Below, piece after piece: positions 30,721-42,200 of a stretch of 64,000 nucleotides of DNA. Each line of letters begins with the position of its first letter. Positions within the stretch are counted from its first letter, which is position 1. Made by a program: the position numbers and the translations under genes. The stretch comes from Erythroxylum novogranatense. Taxonomy: Eukaryota; Streptophyta; Magnoliopsida; Malpighiales; Erythroxylaceae. The stretch is taken from the NCBI GenBank assembly GCA_029891385.1, contig CM057233.1:49430063-49494062 (forward strand), given 5' to 3'. Below the pieces are notes generated by a model that was given only the letters and a program-made list of their open reading frames with translations, had not been told where the DNA came from and ran no database searches.

Positions 30721-33147
30721 TGTAATATCCCACCCCCGATGGGAAGGGTAGAATGGTAATTTGGCAAAGGATTAAGAGGGTTTAGGATTTATTTTGCAAT
30801 ATTCATGCACACCCGATTCATGAATAGTAAAATTGCACATGAAAATGACTGTACATGTATTCATGACATTTCTCGATATTTGTGCCTAAATGGGATTTTA
30901 TTTTGGAAAATGTGGTTTATGGGCTTGAAAATTTAATTGGAGTGGATTGTTATGTATTTTATATTTTTGAAAAATTTTAAGGATTTTTCTGTACTTTTCT
31001 GGAGAAAAAAATCCAGACCGGAAAAAATCGCCACGCGGAGGACCGATTGGTTTTCGGTACTGAAAATTTTTGCCCAATGGCACTGGAATATTGGGTAAAT
31101 GACGTTGGGATTATAATTGGGACCATGGATTTAGAAATTACATGTATTAGGGTTCTTTATTTTAAAGTCACTATCAAGTTTTGTCTTTTTCTCTTATTTC
31201 ATGCCAAGTGGCATGATGAGTCATCTTCACACATTTATTGCAAGCTTACCTTCACCTAAGGCTTCTTACATTCTCGACACTTCTAATTTTGAGAGGGAGA
31301 AAAAGTGTTTTTGGGAGATTTTCTTCTTCTCCTTCGTGGGTTCTCCTTCCTTGAATTCTCCATTTGTTCTAGCCAAAATTGTTGCTCTTCATCTTACTTC
31401 TAAGAGCCTAACTTAGCTTCCCTTGCAAAGTGATGATGATGATTGTGTGGTGGAAAGAATTAGAGAGTATTGTGAGATTGTGAAGTCTAGAAGAGTGGAA
31501 GCTTGCTTAAGGTAAATCATATGTTTTTATGATGGTTTTATAGTTACTTGTGATATTAGTTAAGGTTAATTGCATGGCTAAGTTGAATAAAAATGATGAT
31601 TAACTTCAGTTTGGATGGTTTGAGATTACAAAGACAGATTCATGGCTCCATTTGTTTATTTGTTTTGAGCTGTTTAACGTGCGAATCTAAAGAAACTCAA
31701 AACATAGAAGTTGTATATCTAGAGGTCTGCTATCTCCATGAATTTTTCCACGATTTTAGGGTGAGCCAAATGAGAGTAATAGGCCCCTAATTGAATCAGG
31801 TTCAGAACACCAGCGAGATTGAACTAAGACCTGAAAGTTAATTGTTTGAGGACCTTAAAGTTGGAATTGAATGATGAGCTCTTCTTACGAAATGTTCAAG
31901 AATGTGTCATTTAAGAGCTGTAGAGAGGAAATTTTAATTGGATGAGGATTCTGCTAGCTACGTACGAATAAGTGAAGGTTGTTCCTAACCTTAGTGATAC
32001 AGAAGAGAACAGAAACAGGTCAGGTTTGTAAAAATCACAATAAATACAATTTCTGTTATTTTCGAACAGGCTTTGGATATGTGATAACCATATGAGTTTA
32101 TGGAAAATGAAACTTTGAATCACCTTAATTGGATGTGAAATGAATGAGTTATAAGGTTTTGAGTCAGACAGGGTCCAACCTGTGACTGCATGTTAAAGCT
32201 GATTGTTAATGGAAGATTTGAATGCCCTTAATGACCGAATTAGACCATGGTTATAAAAGAAGAAATGTAAAGTTATGTGTTAATTAGAGGTCTGGAAAGT
32301 TTGAAAAACATTGTACCTATGTATAGGGAGTTAAAAATTGTTAACTATTGACTGGTTATGTGCATTTTGGTGAAACCTAGCCATAAGTGTAGGTTTTGTG
32401 AGTATTGTGATTGGAAGCAAATTTAGAGAATTCTGTGATTTGAATTGGCTCAATTAATCTTCTGGAAAGTTGTAGAGAAGGCAATTATCTTGAAAATGAG
32501 ATATACTATACTATTTTTGGATATCAGAATTGGGAGTTATGAATTTTCAAAGATTGGACTTAAGTTAGGTCATTGACTAATGATCAGGGCAGCCACTTGG
32601 ATGATAGTTTTGAGTTTGTTAAAGGTGGAATTGACTGTTAAGCCCTTCATGAGAAGTGTATTATTCTGTTTGATATTTTCATAGGTATAAAGTATGCAAT
32701 CTTTTGACATTTGTGCAAGAAGTTATGCTTTTTATAAAATTGTTGTTCGTTCTGTGGTTTCAGTAAGGTAATCATTCATTGAATTGTTTGACCTACTTAG
32801 CAATTGAATTTGATTTCATGTTGTTCATGAAAGTTGTAGGTCACATTCTGATATTTCATTTGGCATAAATCTCGTAATTTTTATCAAAGGGAATGAGAAG
32901 TTATGGATTTTATAAAATGTTGCACTGTTTTGAGAGGCATTGTGAAGGCAGTAACTTTGAGTGTATTTCTGACATCCTTAGAAGTGAAATTAGTTTTTGT
33001 GTCCTTCATGAAACTTGTAGAGCTCTCTTTTCTCTATAAAATAGATTGCAAGTTTGTCCAATTTGAAGTTTGGAGTAGGGAGTTATGGCCTGTAGAAGTT
33101 GGGATGTCGGATGACGTTTATTCCAGATCTGCCATTGTAGTAGCATA

Positions 33148-33227
33148 AGTCGACTTACATCCTCAGACAAGTCAACTAGGACATACACAATAGCATAAGT
33201 CGACTAGGATTCTCAGGAAAGTCGACT
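33148..33227 (+). repeat. Paired inverted-repeat word array in LTR E (3' copy)
   Basis: AGTCGACT at 33148, AGTCAACT at 33170, AGTCGACT at 33198 and 33220; same 22- and 50-bp steps as in the 5' LTR. Confidence 0.85.
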
Positions 33228-33953
33228 AGGATATATATTTTCCTTCTTTTGCTTATAACTTTTCCGTCCGACATCCGATTGACCTGATTTTTGAGGCATC
33301 GGATTCGTGAAATATTTAATTTCATTTTATGAGAAATTGGGAATTTTTGGACGGGAAATTGACGTGGATCCGGGTAATGGTTCTTTGGTCACTATTTTAT
33401 TTATTTTTGGACCTATAGAGGCCCGAATTGAGTAATTTCATAGCCATTCGATTTCTAATTTTTAGATGGAATGTTTGTGATGGAAATTTTGGATTAAGGC
33501 CGGGAATATCATGAACATGCATTGTACATATTTTAAATCGCTACATGTGCATTCGTAAATATTTCTGATTTGGACAATTGGTAATGTTTATATACTATAA
33601 CTGTTATAGAGGCACATTTGGAGCGTCGATCCACCGACGTTACTGAGACTTCCAGGTATTAGCTCGGAAATACAGGTGAGTAACCTAGATGATTTTTTCA
33701 ATTATTATATGTCTAATGTGGGGAATAATGGTGGGATTAGTGATTGTGTTTGTTTATGACTGGGTTGCCGACACGGATGGTCTGATGAATTTAGAGATTT
33801 GACATAGAAGTGTCCTTTATGTGCTGATTGTCAAATTGCTTGCTATTACTGTGCTTCATTGCGTTGCCTCTACTGTGACAGACTGTTTTATACTGACTAT
33901 GATATATTGGGCATATTACATTTCATACACAAATACATGAACGGATAATAATA

Positions 33954-34088
33954 GTTGTGACCAGAGACGCCACTGATACTGAAAAAGAGTCTCGAGCTCG
34001 AAGGGAGATAGTGCATACCAAGAGGACTCTCCTACTCCCTAGACGCGTCTACTACCTACTGTTTACTGTTTAAGAACTCGGTCACAAC
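33954..34088 (+). ncRNA. Multi-hairpin block in LTR E (3' copy)
   Basis: Arms GTTGTGACC (33954-33962) and GGTCACAAC (34080-34088) are perfectly complementary. The interior differs more from the 5' copy than its surroundings do. Confidence 0.45.
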
Positions 34089-34254
34089 ACTGTAATAAAA
34101 TGGGAAAATGTCACATATGCATTGTATACACATTTTGATTGAATACAGTAAATGGGAAAAAGGCAATAGTGCATTATACAATTGTGATTTGCTTCTTCTG
34201 AACGTGTTATTGGATACACTCTGTAAATTGCTTGAGTGATGCATGAATTGGGCA

Positions 34255-34271
34255 AACCATCGATGATGGTT
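34255..34271 (+). repeat. Conserved hairpin in LTR E (3' copy)
   Basis: AACCATCGATGATGGTT, same 7-bp stem as in the 5' LTR. Confidence 0.7.
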
Positions 34272-34722
34272 CCTCGCTGGGTTCGCAAAACTCACCCAAA
34301 ATTTGCAATTATTTTCAGGCCTTGAAGAGTACTCCGTTAGACACGAGAGTATGCCTACTGCATGCTAGGGAAAGATAGGGGTTGGGATCAATTCGCGTCT
34401 GCATTAGTGTCTCATAAAATTGTAATTCCGTAATCTTTGTACAAAAAATGCTTTGTATTTACTGTGGGCCCAATTTGGTTATGGATTTGTGTACATTAAA
34501 CGGCTACTTTAAATTATTATTGAATGTTTGTAATGACTGAAAATGTCTACAAATTAACGTGGGCTCAAATTGTCTACTGTTTTTCGCGTGTATGAATGTC
34601 CTTAAGAAGAAAGTTGATACTGAGTTTTCGTCTGAGTGATGTAGCACGCCACCCTCGCGGGGCACGGACTCGGATATCACCAGCGATGTCGGGTTCGGGT
34701 CACGCAGGAGAGGGGTATTATA

Positions 34723-34727
34723 ATTTA
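34723..34727. repeat. Target-site duplication of E, right
   Basis: ATTTA, identical to 23164-23168. Confidence 0.93.
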
Positions 34728-35640
34728 GGCTCTTAAACCCCTTTTTTTTTGCAGTAGTGGTTGACGAGCTCACCAAGAATGTCCATGGGGATGTGCCTTA
34801 GTGTATGTTGTTTTCTAATGACATTATCTTAGTGAATGAGACAAAAGAAGGTGTCAATGTTAAACTTAAACTTTAGAGAGATACGTTAAAGTTGAAGAGC
34901 TTTGAATTGACTAGGACTAAGATTAAGTATATAGAGTGTAACTTTTTAGGACATAAGGTGGCTACCTATATGAAGTTAAAGATTGGTTTAAAGTTATACC
35001 ACAAAAGGAGTGTTTTAAGTATGTAGGATCTATTTTCTAGAGCAATAAAAAGATTAATGAAGATTTAGTTCACCGTATTAGATCAAAGTGGCTTAAATGG
35101 AAAAATGCAACAAGAATTTTATGTGACAAGAAGATACCACTCAATATTAAAGGTAAATTTTATCATTTAATGATTAGGCCTTTGATCTATAGGGCAGAGT
35201 GTTGGCCTATTAAACAGTTGCATAGTTATAAGCTAATGGTGGTGGAGAAAAGGGTGCTCTATTGAATGTGCAACCTCACTAGAAGAGATAAGGTCAAGAA
35301 TGTAATGGTAAGAGACAGATTAAAGTTGGTTAATATTATTGGTAAAATTAAAAGAGATAAAGCTTAAGTGGTTTGGGATGTTAAGAGGAGACATCCAGAA
35401 GCTCCAGTGAGAAGATTGTACTTACAGACTATAAGAGAAAAAAGAGATACCTAAGAAGAATTTGGGGGAGGTGATCAAGTATGATATGGCTCTGCTGGAA
35501 CTTACCAAAAATATGGCCTATAATAGAACACTTTGGCATACTAAGATAAGGATAAAGGATCACATATAAAGAGATTCTTGTCATTCTTATAAGTCCTCTA
35601 GCATTTTCCTCTCATATTTAGCCTAATATTTCCATACTTA
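34728..35640 (+). pseudogene. RTE-type LINE, RT palm to 3' end (right part)
   Basis: RT continues after E: VVVDELTKNVHGDVP, then CMLFSNDIILVNE, where the FADD box has become FSND, so one catalytic aspartate is replaced. ECFKYVGSIF, VHRIRSKWLKWKNATRILCD and KFYHLMIRPLIYRAECW follow, then a KLVNIIGKIKRDKA-like end. Order and wording are those of plant RTE LINEs. An A/T-rich tail follows. Multiple stops; dead copy. Confidence 0.82.
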
Positions 35641-35757
35641 GCCTTATTAATAATAAAATATTATTATATTATATTTTCTATCTTTATTGTATTATTAATT
35701 TTTATTAATTTTATATTTTATTTATTAAGTATCTATTTATTTTATTATGATTATGAT
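35641..35757. other. A/T-rich spacer
   Basis: Almost pure A and T (TTATTAATAATAAAATATTATT type). No feature seen; it may be the LINE tail region. Confidence 0.5.
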
Positions 35758-35888
35758 TTTTTCATCTGGGTCATTTAGAAACAATCTCTCGACTAGTTAG
35801 GGGTAAGGCTACATACTACTGGACCTCCTCAAACCCTACATATTATCAAAATTTTTAGTTGATGTTGCTATTGTTATTGTTGTTATTA
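35758..35888 (+). mobile_element. SINE-like or LINE-tail segment 1
   Basis: GGTCATTTAGAAACAATCTC, then AGGGGTAAGGCTACATACTA, then GACCTCCTCAAACCC and a TTG-rich end (TATTGTTATTGTTGTTAT). This matches the general form of the 3' half of common plant SINEs of the Au type, which share their tail with RTE LINEs. No 5' tRNA-like part seen. Confidence 0.45.
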
Positions 35889-35897
35889 TGAGGGAGA

Positions 35898-36030
35898 AGC
35901 TTGAAGCAATTAGTAAATTACAAAGGGAAGGTTGCGTACATTGATGGCCCTCCCTCGACCCTTACAAAGCAGGGAACCTTGAGCATGGGGTACGTTGACT
36001 TGAATTTGACTTGTTATTATTGTTGTTATC
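35898..36030 (+). mobile_element. SINE-like or LINE-tail segment 2
   Basis: AGGGAAGGTTGCGTACATTG, CCCTCCCTCGACCC, GGGAACCTTGAGCATGGGG, then TTATTATTGTTGTTAT. A second tail of the same general type directly after segment 1. Confidence 0.4.
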
Positions 36031-36049
36031 TTCACAACAAAATAATGGT

Positions 36050-38113
36050 TGTTTGATCATAATTCTCCATATCATTCGTATAAAAATCAGACAAAAAGAC
36101 CAAATTATTTACTTCCATCAGTACATCTTTGACTTTATCCTAAGTTAGATATTAAATTTATTAATTAGTTATATCACAACCTTAGTCTTATTTAAAGGAT
36201 CAAGTATCAAAGAATCATATACAAAATATGTCAATATGTTAATAAATGACCTTATCTCTAACAAAGCCTTTTCAATTGTGATGTTACCTATTGTGCAAGG
36301 AATAATGAATATACATGGATCTTTAGATTTTATATGAAGGATTTTGTAAATGATAATAAATACATTCTTACTAACCCTAACTTTCTCACATTCTTTGAAT
36401 TATTATTTCTTTTAGTCTTACATAGTTCTTTCAAAAACTTATCATAACATGGTACTTGTTTAATAGCATTAAAAAAAGGTATACTTACTTCGCATCTATG
36501 AGAAGTTTCATATAGATCATGATATCACTCATATTTTCTAGATTTTGCTAAAGTATGAGGAAAAGGAGATATTGTTTATAATCATGAAGAAAAAAGGACT
36601 TACATGAGGATACCTCATCATTGTTTAAAAAATCATCTTTTATACCAACAATCTTCTCTCTTTCTTACTTTCATAGAGAGAGGGATTTTTACTGATGTCT
36701 CAAATTTTTTACCTTTCCTTAAGATATTAAACTAGCATTTTCTTTTGGGTTCATGATCATTTGGGATGATAACTTCCCTATGATTTTTTCCTTTAACCAA
36801 TTAATTGTATTTTCTATCTAACCCACTAGTGTTCCAAACCTTAAATACTATCTTTTTCTTCTTATTGGAAGTGTTTCATCTTATGATAAAATTAAAAAGT
36901 ACTAATAATAAGAGATTTAATAATTTCATTTAAATATATACCAAAATCAAAAACTTGGTTTTTTAGTTGTTTAAGAGGGCGCAGTTACGTGTATTGTTGG
37001 AAACTTAGCTAATTTAAGTCACCAATTGATTTACTTATGAATTCTTATAACTAAAAGAGGACGATGCCTCCATCCTAAATTATACATATTTGAATAGGGT
37101 TCATAATTTCTTTGGGTTTTCCCAGAAAGCCACATGTGATATTGGCTTATTTAATAGATTTCTTTTAAAATGTTAGGCATATATATGTTGGATGCCTATC
37201 CTTGAACAAATCCTGCAAGCTTTTAATGTCTACATCTTATTCACAACCAATTGATGAACAAAAGATATTAGATTTGAAATATACTACTCAAGGCTAAAAA
37301 CATTTAGCTTGTTTATGTGCTTAGGTATTGGATCAAACTTAGTACCATATTAGAAGTCCCACATAGAAGTATTAGATAAGAAGCTACTCACTAATTTAAT
37401 GATAGCGTAACTGGCAAATAATTTCTTGAAACATTCCTAGTATCCATATAAAGACTCTCCATTATGTTGCCTTATACCATAAAATTCTTTTGAATTGGAG
37501 ACTAACCTTGAAGCTAGAACATACCTCTTCAAGGATAAGCTCATCATCTCATTGCATGTGGCAATGCTCTTAGAAGGTAAGTAGTAAAGCTAATACTTTA
37601 TTACATCTTTCAATTAGAATGAAAAAAAACTCAAAGTTTGATTTATTTCTCCATCAACCGTGGGATTCATACTTATGCATACCACATGGAACTCCATCAG
37701 TTAGTTATGTAGATCTTCACTTATAAGACTATAAAAGGTGATAATAGACGTACCAATCTAAATTTTAATATGTAAGTGGTATTGGTCTTTTAAGTAGTTA
37801 ATGTGATGTAAAGAAGTTATTAGTTTAAATCGGAACCAACAAACTTTTTCAAAGTTATATATTAAGTCATAGACTTTTCTTTTTCAGTTTTTGAATCTCT
37901 ATCAAATAAAATTTCATGAGTTGAATTGATCATATGTGATCTTTTTAAGACTCCTTCCTTATTTCATACAAAGTTTTCATATATTTATATTATGTTGCAA
38001 ATCAATTTGATTAATAAACCTATTAACATGAATACATAGTTAAGAAAGCAAAGAATAGTAACAAATAAGAAATGTTAAGGAAAATAAAATAAAAACACAA
38101 AATAAATAGGATA
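36050..38113 (-). pseudogene. Very old Tat/Athila-type gag-protease remnant
   Basis: Minus strand, many stops. Near 36.3 kb it reads CIFIIPCTIGNITIEKAL, the entry to protease, with the DLGAS box decayed. Near 36.8 kb: ENTINWLKEKIIGKLSSQM and INPKENA, the end of gag. Near 37.2 kb: ACRICSRIG, a zinc-knuckle relic. Near 37.4 kb: LYGYQECFKKLFASY. The order right to left is gag then protease, as expected for an element whose 5' end is at 38.1 kb. Confidence 0.6.
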
Positions 38114-38115
38114 AC

Positions 38116-38133
38116 TCCTTGATAATGATGCTA
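38116..38133 (-). promoter_or_regulatory. Decayed primer-binding site (tRNA-Asp type)
   Basis: Plus strand TCCTTGATAATGATGCTA against TCCCCGGCAACGGCGCCA. Eight of 18 bases differ and all eight are C to T or G to A changes. Confidence 0.6.
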
Positions 38134-38514
38134 AATTTTGGTTTAAAAAATAAAACCCTACCTCGAAAACTTATATAGTAGTAATATCAAAGGTAAATTT
38201 ATAAGAATGTCAACCCTAAATTTATACTTGTGAATAAGAAAAATAAGAGGGGTTGGTCATGCTAGAATAAAATATAACTAAGAAATAATGTCAAATAAAA
38301 TATAAAGAAGATAATGGAAAACAAACATGATTATAAGTTTACGTCAGCATTAGGAATTGCATATAGATGACCTATACAAGAATAAATCAATCCATATTTT
38401 GAATATTCAATGTTAACATCAATTCCTATCTCTCCTTAATTATAGTTAAGTAGAAAGAGATGTACAGTAATCCAACTAATCTTAACTACAAAGCAACCTA
38501 GGTCAAACACATGA
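38134..38514 (-). repeat. LTR remnant of the old Tat/Athila-type copy
   Basis: A/T-rich DNA to the right of the decayed primer site, where the 5' LTR should be. It is cut off by the LTR of element C at 38515. No sister LTR found in the window. Confidence 0.35.
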
Positions 38515-38963
38515 TGTGGCACCCCATTCCCATCAGACATTTATGCTTGTATGTCCTTCTGACATTCAAACACATGCCCAACGGAAGCAGCGCACCAACT
38601 ACATCACTTTCACTTACTCATGGCATCATAAATTAAAACATAAGAATCACTATGGCTAAAACCCAAATTCCTCATTTCATTTCTTAAGCAATATGTACAT
38701 TGTTTATTTACAACAACATCCATACATGTACATTATCAAAAACTAATCAGATTTTACATCTTTGTAAACATGCTACGTACATGAGGAATTATAAAAAAAA
38801 ATTATCTAAATCCCTTAGTCCTAACTGGCCGACCTGTGAGCCATGTCTTCTATCCAAAATCAGTACTAGTTCTCTTCTAAATTGACTTAAAAGCTATATC
38901 ATCTCTCTCAAACTAGAAAAGTTAATGTGTAATTTTGGGTGACTTTTACGAACTTCGTGAGTT

Positions 38964-38980
38964 AACCATCCTCAATGGTT
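38964..38980 (-). repeat. Conserved hairpin in the 3' LTR of C
   Basis: AACCATCCTCAATGGTT on the plus strand; six paired bases at each end. Homologous to the E and D hairpins. Confidence 0.6.
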
Positions 38981-39180
38981 CACTCATATCACATAACACA
39001 ACAATCCATACAATCAAATAGTTCATATCATTTCAAGTATCATCACGTAGCATCACAAAACACCTTGTACACAATTTTACATTTCTCATTCAACATAATT
39101 AAATAATACATTACATCATTCTATTCGTACATACGTCAAGTGTATCTGCAATGCTCAAGAGACTCACAGTTGTTTATTTC

Positions 39181-39349
39181 GTTGCTATGACCAAGTGCCT
39201 TTTTCACTGTCCTGTGTTCGTTATGGATACCAAGCTCGTTAATATTTTCCTTTATTTGTTAGGGATACAGAACTCATTTTTCATATTGAGCCAGAGGCTC
39301 TTAGCACATTCTAACTTTAAGTTCTTTTATTGGCGACTCCGGTCACAAT
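39181..39349 (-). ncRNA. Multi-hairpin block in the 3' LTR of C
   Basis: Edges GTTGCTATGACC and GGTCACAAT pair only partly (TGACC with GGTCA). The inner hairpin GAGCCAGAGGCTC (39288-39300) corresponds to GAGCCTTAGGCTC of D. A weaker copy of the blocks in D and E. Confidence 0.35.
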
Positions 39350-39638
39350 TTCCTTTATCTTTCATGCATTCATGTAATGTAGTGTATAACACATATTCAA
39401 TCAATCATTATGTTCAATCAATCATATTCATAGTCTCATTCACATTTATCATCAGACCTTGGTCTGGCATTCAACATTTAAGTTAAGAAATCAAATATTC
39501 AATCATATTCACATTCAATGAGCACTTCCAATGTTATTCATACATCAAATGCCTCAGACATTCAATATCTGGAATCAGTACATACACATCACATAACAAT
39601 TCAATACATAATTCAAACAAACAAATAATCACAGTGAG

Positions 39639-39656
39639 ACCATCTAGGTTACTCAC
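39639..39656 (-). promoter_or_regulatory. Donor-like motif in the 3' LTR of C
   Basis: Minus strand GTGAGTAACCTAGATGGT, identical to the motif in E and D, with a GACGTTGCTGGGACTTCG stretch upstream. Confidence 0.5.
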
Positions 39657-40192
39657 AGTTTACTCCAGATAGCTATTGCCTCGAAGTCCCAGCAACGTCT
39701 GGATGTTGTTGCTCTAATTGCTTTTCTATATCAAACAATACACACATATACACATTACAACTTTGTACAATTATATAAGTCCTCATTTATGCACATATGT
39801 ATATATGGATTATGTACAATGCATGCTCAATGATAGTCCTGGATACATTTCCTTAATACGGGTCTTATAACCGATTAACATCATCTTTAAATCATTCCTT
39901 AATACCTAATACACTTTCCTTACTTTAATCACTCAGTTCATCATCAACTAAGCTCATTTAAGATCACATTCAAGCCTAAATACCTCATAGGAAAACATCA
40001 ATAAATCAATAATTTATATATATACATGACTTTGGGATAAAAGGCATAAATTTTTTGTCGATGTCGGATTAATGTCATTCTAGAATGCTTTCAAAGAGGA
40101 GTTTGAGTTCTACAACTTTTGTGAAGACACCAAAGAGAGATTTTATCGTCTAGAGGGTCAAAATCGCACATTTATGTAAGTGTCTCGAGAAT

Positions 40193-40297
40193 ATCCGCCC
40201 AATGAACATACGTCCCTCCAAATGGACATGAACGAATCTGGGAGGCTAGAATTCCTGAGAATGCCCGCTCAGTGGACTTGAAGTCTACCTAACAGAC
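40193..40297 (-). repeat. Paired inverted-repeat word array in the 3' LTR of C
   Basis: Four decayed words of a GTCC...GGAC type end at 40207, 40227, 40277 and 40297 (for example GTCCCTCCAAATGGAC and GTCTACCTAACAGAC). The steps are 20 bp within pairs and 70 bp between pairs. Confidence 0.7.
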
Positions 40298-42184
40298 ATA
40301 TGAGAAGCATATCTCACTCAACAACATTTCCCATTATTTCTACACATATACTAACATCATTTTACACCAAATTCTCTAGTATTCACATTCATTTATGTGA
40401 CTTCATTACAAGCTACTTGAACTACCATATTAGTTGCATTAAAATCCATAAAACTCTACTCATTTGATTTGTCAATCATAAATATATAACAAGACATATC
40501 ACTATCATTTTCTAGTTTACTAAATCCTTACTCCTTCCCCTTCCAAGTGTATTATTAAACACATCTCTTGCATATCTTATCATTCCTACTTTAATTGTTC
40601 TTCATTGTAACCTCCATTCCAATTCAAAACATCCATAAAACACATCATATAAGATTGTTGATCATAACCCCATAAATAGAACATCAACCATGTCTATGCA
40701 TTCTTCAATATTTCAACACACATTTAACTCCATTATCACCTTTCCTTTATCTATAAACTATCATCCTAATTCTCCTCACTTCCAAACACTATACTATCCC
40801 TTTCTTTCTCTTTTAACTCACTCTACTTCATCTCTACTACAATTACTAACATTCACATTATTACACACCAAAACAGAACATATTCATATACACATTCATT
40901 TTCAATTTTTTGCATATCTTCCACATCATTTTTCACCTTCATTTCATTCCTAACTATCACTTTAATTTATCTCATTCCAAAAAATCATAATATTCCTTTT
41001 CATTAGCTCTAAACTCATGTTTGTTCATATCTAAATCAATCAAAGAAATTCATTTAATATACCAAGGAAACATAACATAAATATCCAATTTATAAGTCAT
41101 AATTTATGCACTTCTTTCCACACCATTTTAATGATATTTCAAGTTCAAACTCATCTCTACAACATCTTTTGAAAGGTTAGTCATCTTATATGCAAAAACA
41201 AGACATTTATATGCCCATTTTATCACTTACGATTCACACAAAAAATTTCATGATCAAGTCATCAGTCTCAAATTACTCTTTATATTAGTTTAATTTAACA
41301 CTACCTATGATGATTAAAACATAAATTACTTGATTTAGCTTCAAATTCTTCAAATTCTTTGAGAACACCAAGAAGCCTTAACTTCTCATACAACCCACAT
41401 ACAACATCATGGAGGTTGGAAGGTTCAGTTTTTCTTGTGGCAAATGAAGAAGACAATAAGGTGAGAATAGCAAGTAAAAGATGAGAGAGTTAGGTTCAAC
41501 TTGAATGGAGATTGGTGAGAAAATTTGTGAAGAAGGTGAAGAAAAAAGCCACAAAAAAGAAGAAGAAGAAAGAAAGAAAGAAAGATTCAAGACAATTTAA
41601 TGGTCTTTTAAGTAATTATGAGAATCGTGGGATAAAGACATGGCTTGGCAAATGACACTTCTCAGTTACCACTTGTCCAATATCTATAGTTTTAAACTAG
41701 GTTCTCTTATTTAACTAATCCAATCAACTCCAATTTTAACTCCAATTATATCCCAATTTTCAATGACACTTTTCAATAAACCTCAAAGTCATTTATCAAA
41801 ATTTTCACTACTATTTGACTCTTATTTTAACTACCATTTATCAATTGTCCTACCACTTGGCATTTTCCCTAGTCTAAAAATATCCAAAATTTCAGAAATT
41901 TTCTATATTTCACTAAAAATTCTAGATCAACAATTATTATCGCCAAATCAATTTTCAATACATATAATCCACAATTCTTAATATAACCACATTTATAAAT
42001 TAATTATACTAAAAAAATTAATAAATACATGTACAATCATTTTAATGTTTGTAATAATTAATATTCACATGTGTATGTATGTTATATTATGCATAAGCAT
42101 GAAATGCACTTTCTAACTTCTAAATAAACTCTTATGTACACTATTCTAGGGTTAACCCATAACATAGGATAACAAGATGTTACA

Positions 42185-42200
42185 ATTCTCCACTCCTTAA
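42185..42200 (-). promoter_or_regulatory. Polypurine tract of C
   Basis: Minus strand TTAAGGAGTGGAGAAT directly before the 3' LTR, preceded by the usual TTTTGAGGACGAAAATTC. Confidence 0.8.

Larger units (their letters stand above)
23169..34722 (+). mobile_element. Element E: 11.5-kb LTR retrotransposon without coding capacity
   Basis: Complete insertion with two 4.0-kb LTRs, a tRNA-iMet-type primer site, a 3.5-kb internal region, a G-rich polypurine tract and exact 5-bp target duplications. The 3' internal wording (GACGAAAT...AGGAGGGGGGAG before TGTAATATCCC) is that of Tekay/Del chromoviruses. No gag or pol frame survives, so it is a large non-autonomous (LARD-like) or decayed copy. Confidence 0.93.
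30721..34722 (+). repeat. 3' LTR of E
   Basis: 4002 bp, collinear with the 5' LTR. It ends GGGGTATTATA (CA to TA at the last bases). Dense difference patches are near 33850-34080 in CG-rich DNA. Confidence 0.93.
38515..42184 (-). repeat. 3' LTR of C
   Basis: 3670 bp. On the minus strand it starts TGTAACATCTTG (42184) and ends GGGGTGCCACA (38515). It holds a hairpin (38964-38980), a multi-hairpin block (39181-39349), a donor-like motif (39639-39656) and a word array (40193-40297). Compared with the 5' LTR it has an extra 1.28 kb at about 39140-40420, which was probably lost from the other copy. Confidence 0.9.

Noticed and set aside
40690..40953. His/Ser/Phe-rich frame in the 3' LTR of C
   Set aside because: Low complexity, antisense to the element, broken in the sister LTR at 58.5 kb.
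41550..41585. GAA/GAAA microsatellite
   Set aside because: Ordinary simple repeat in the LTR of C, also at 59375 in the sister LTR.
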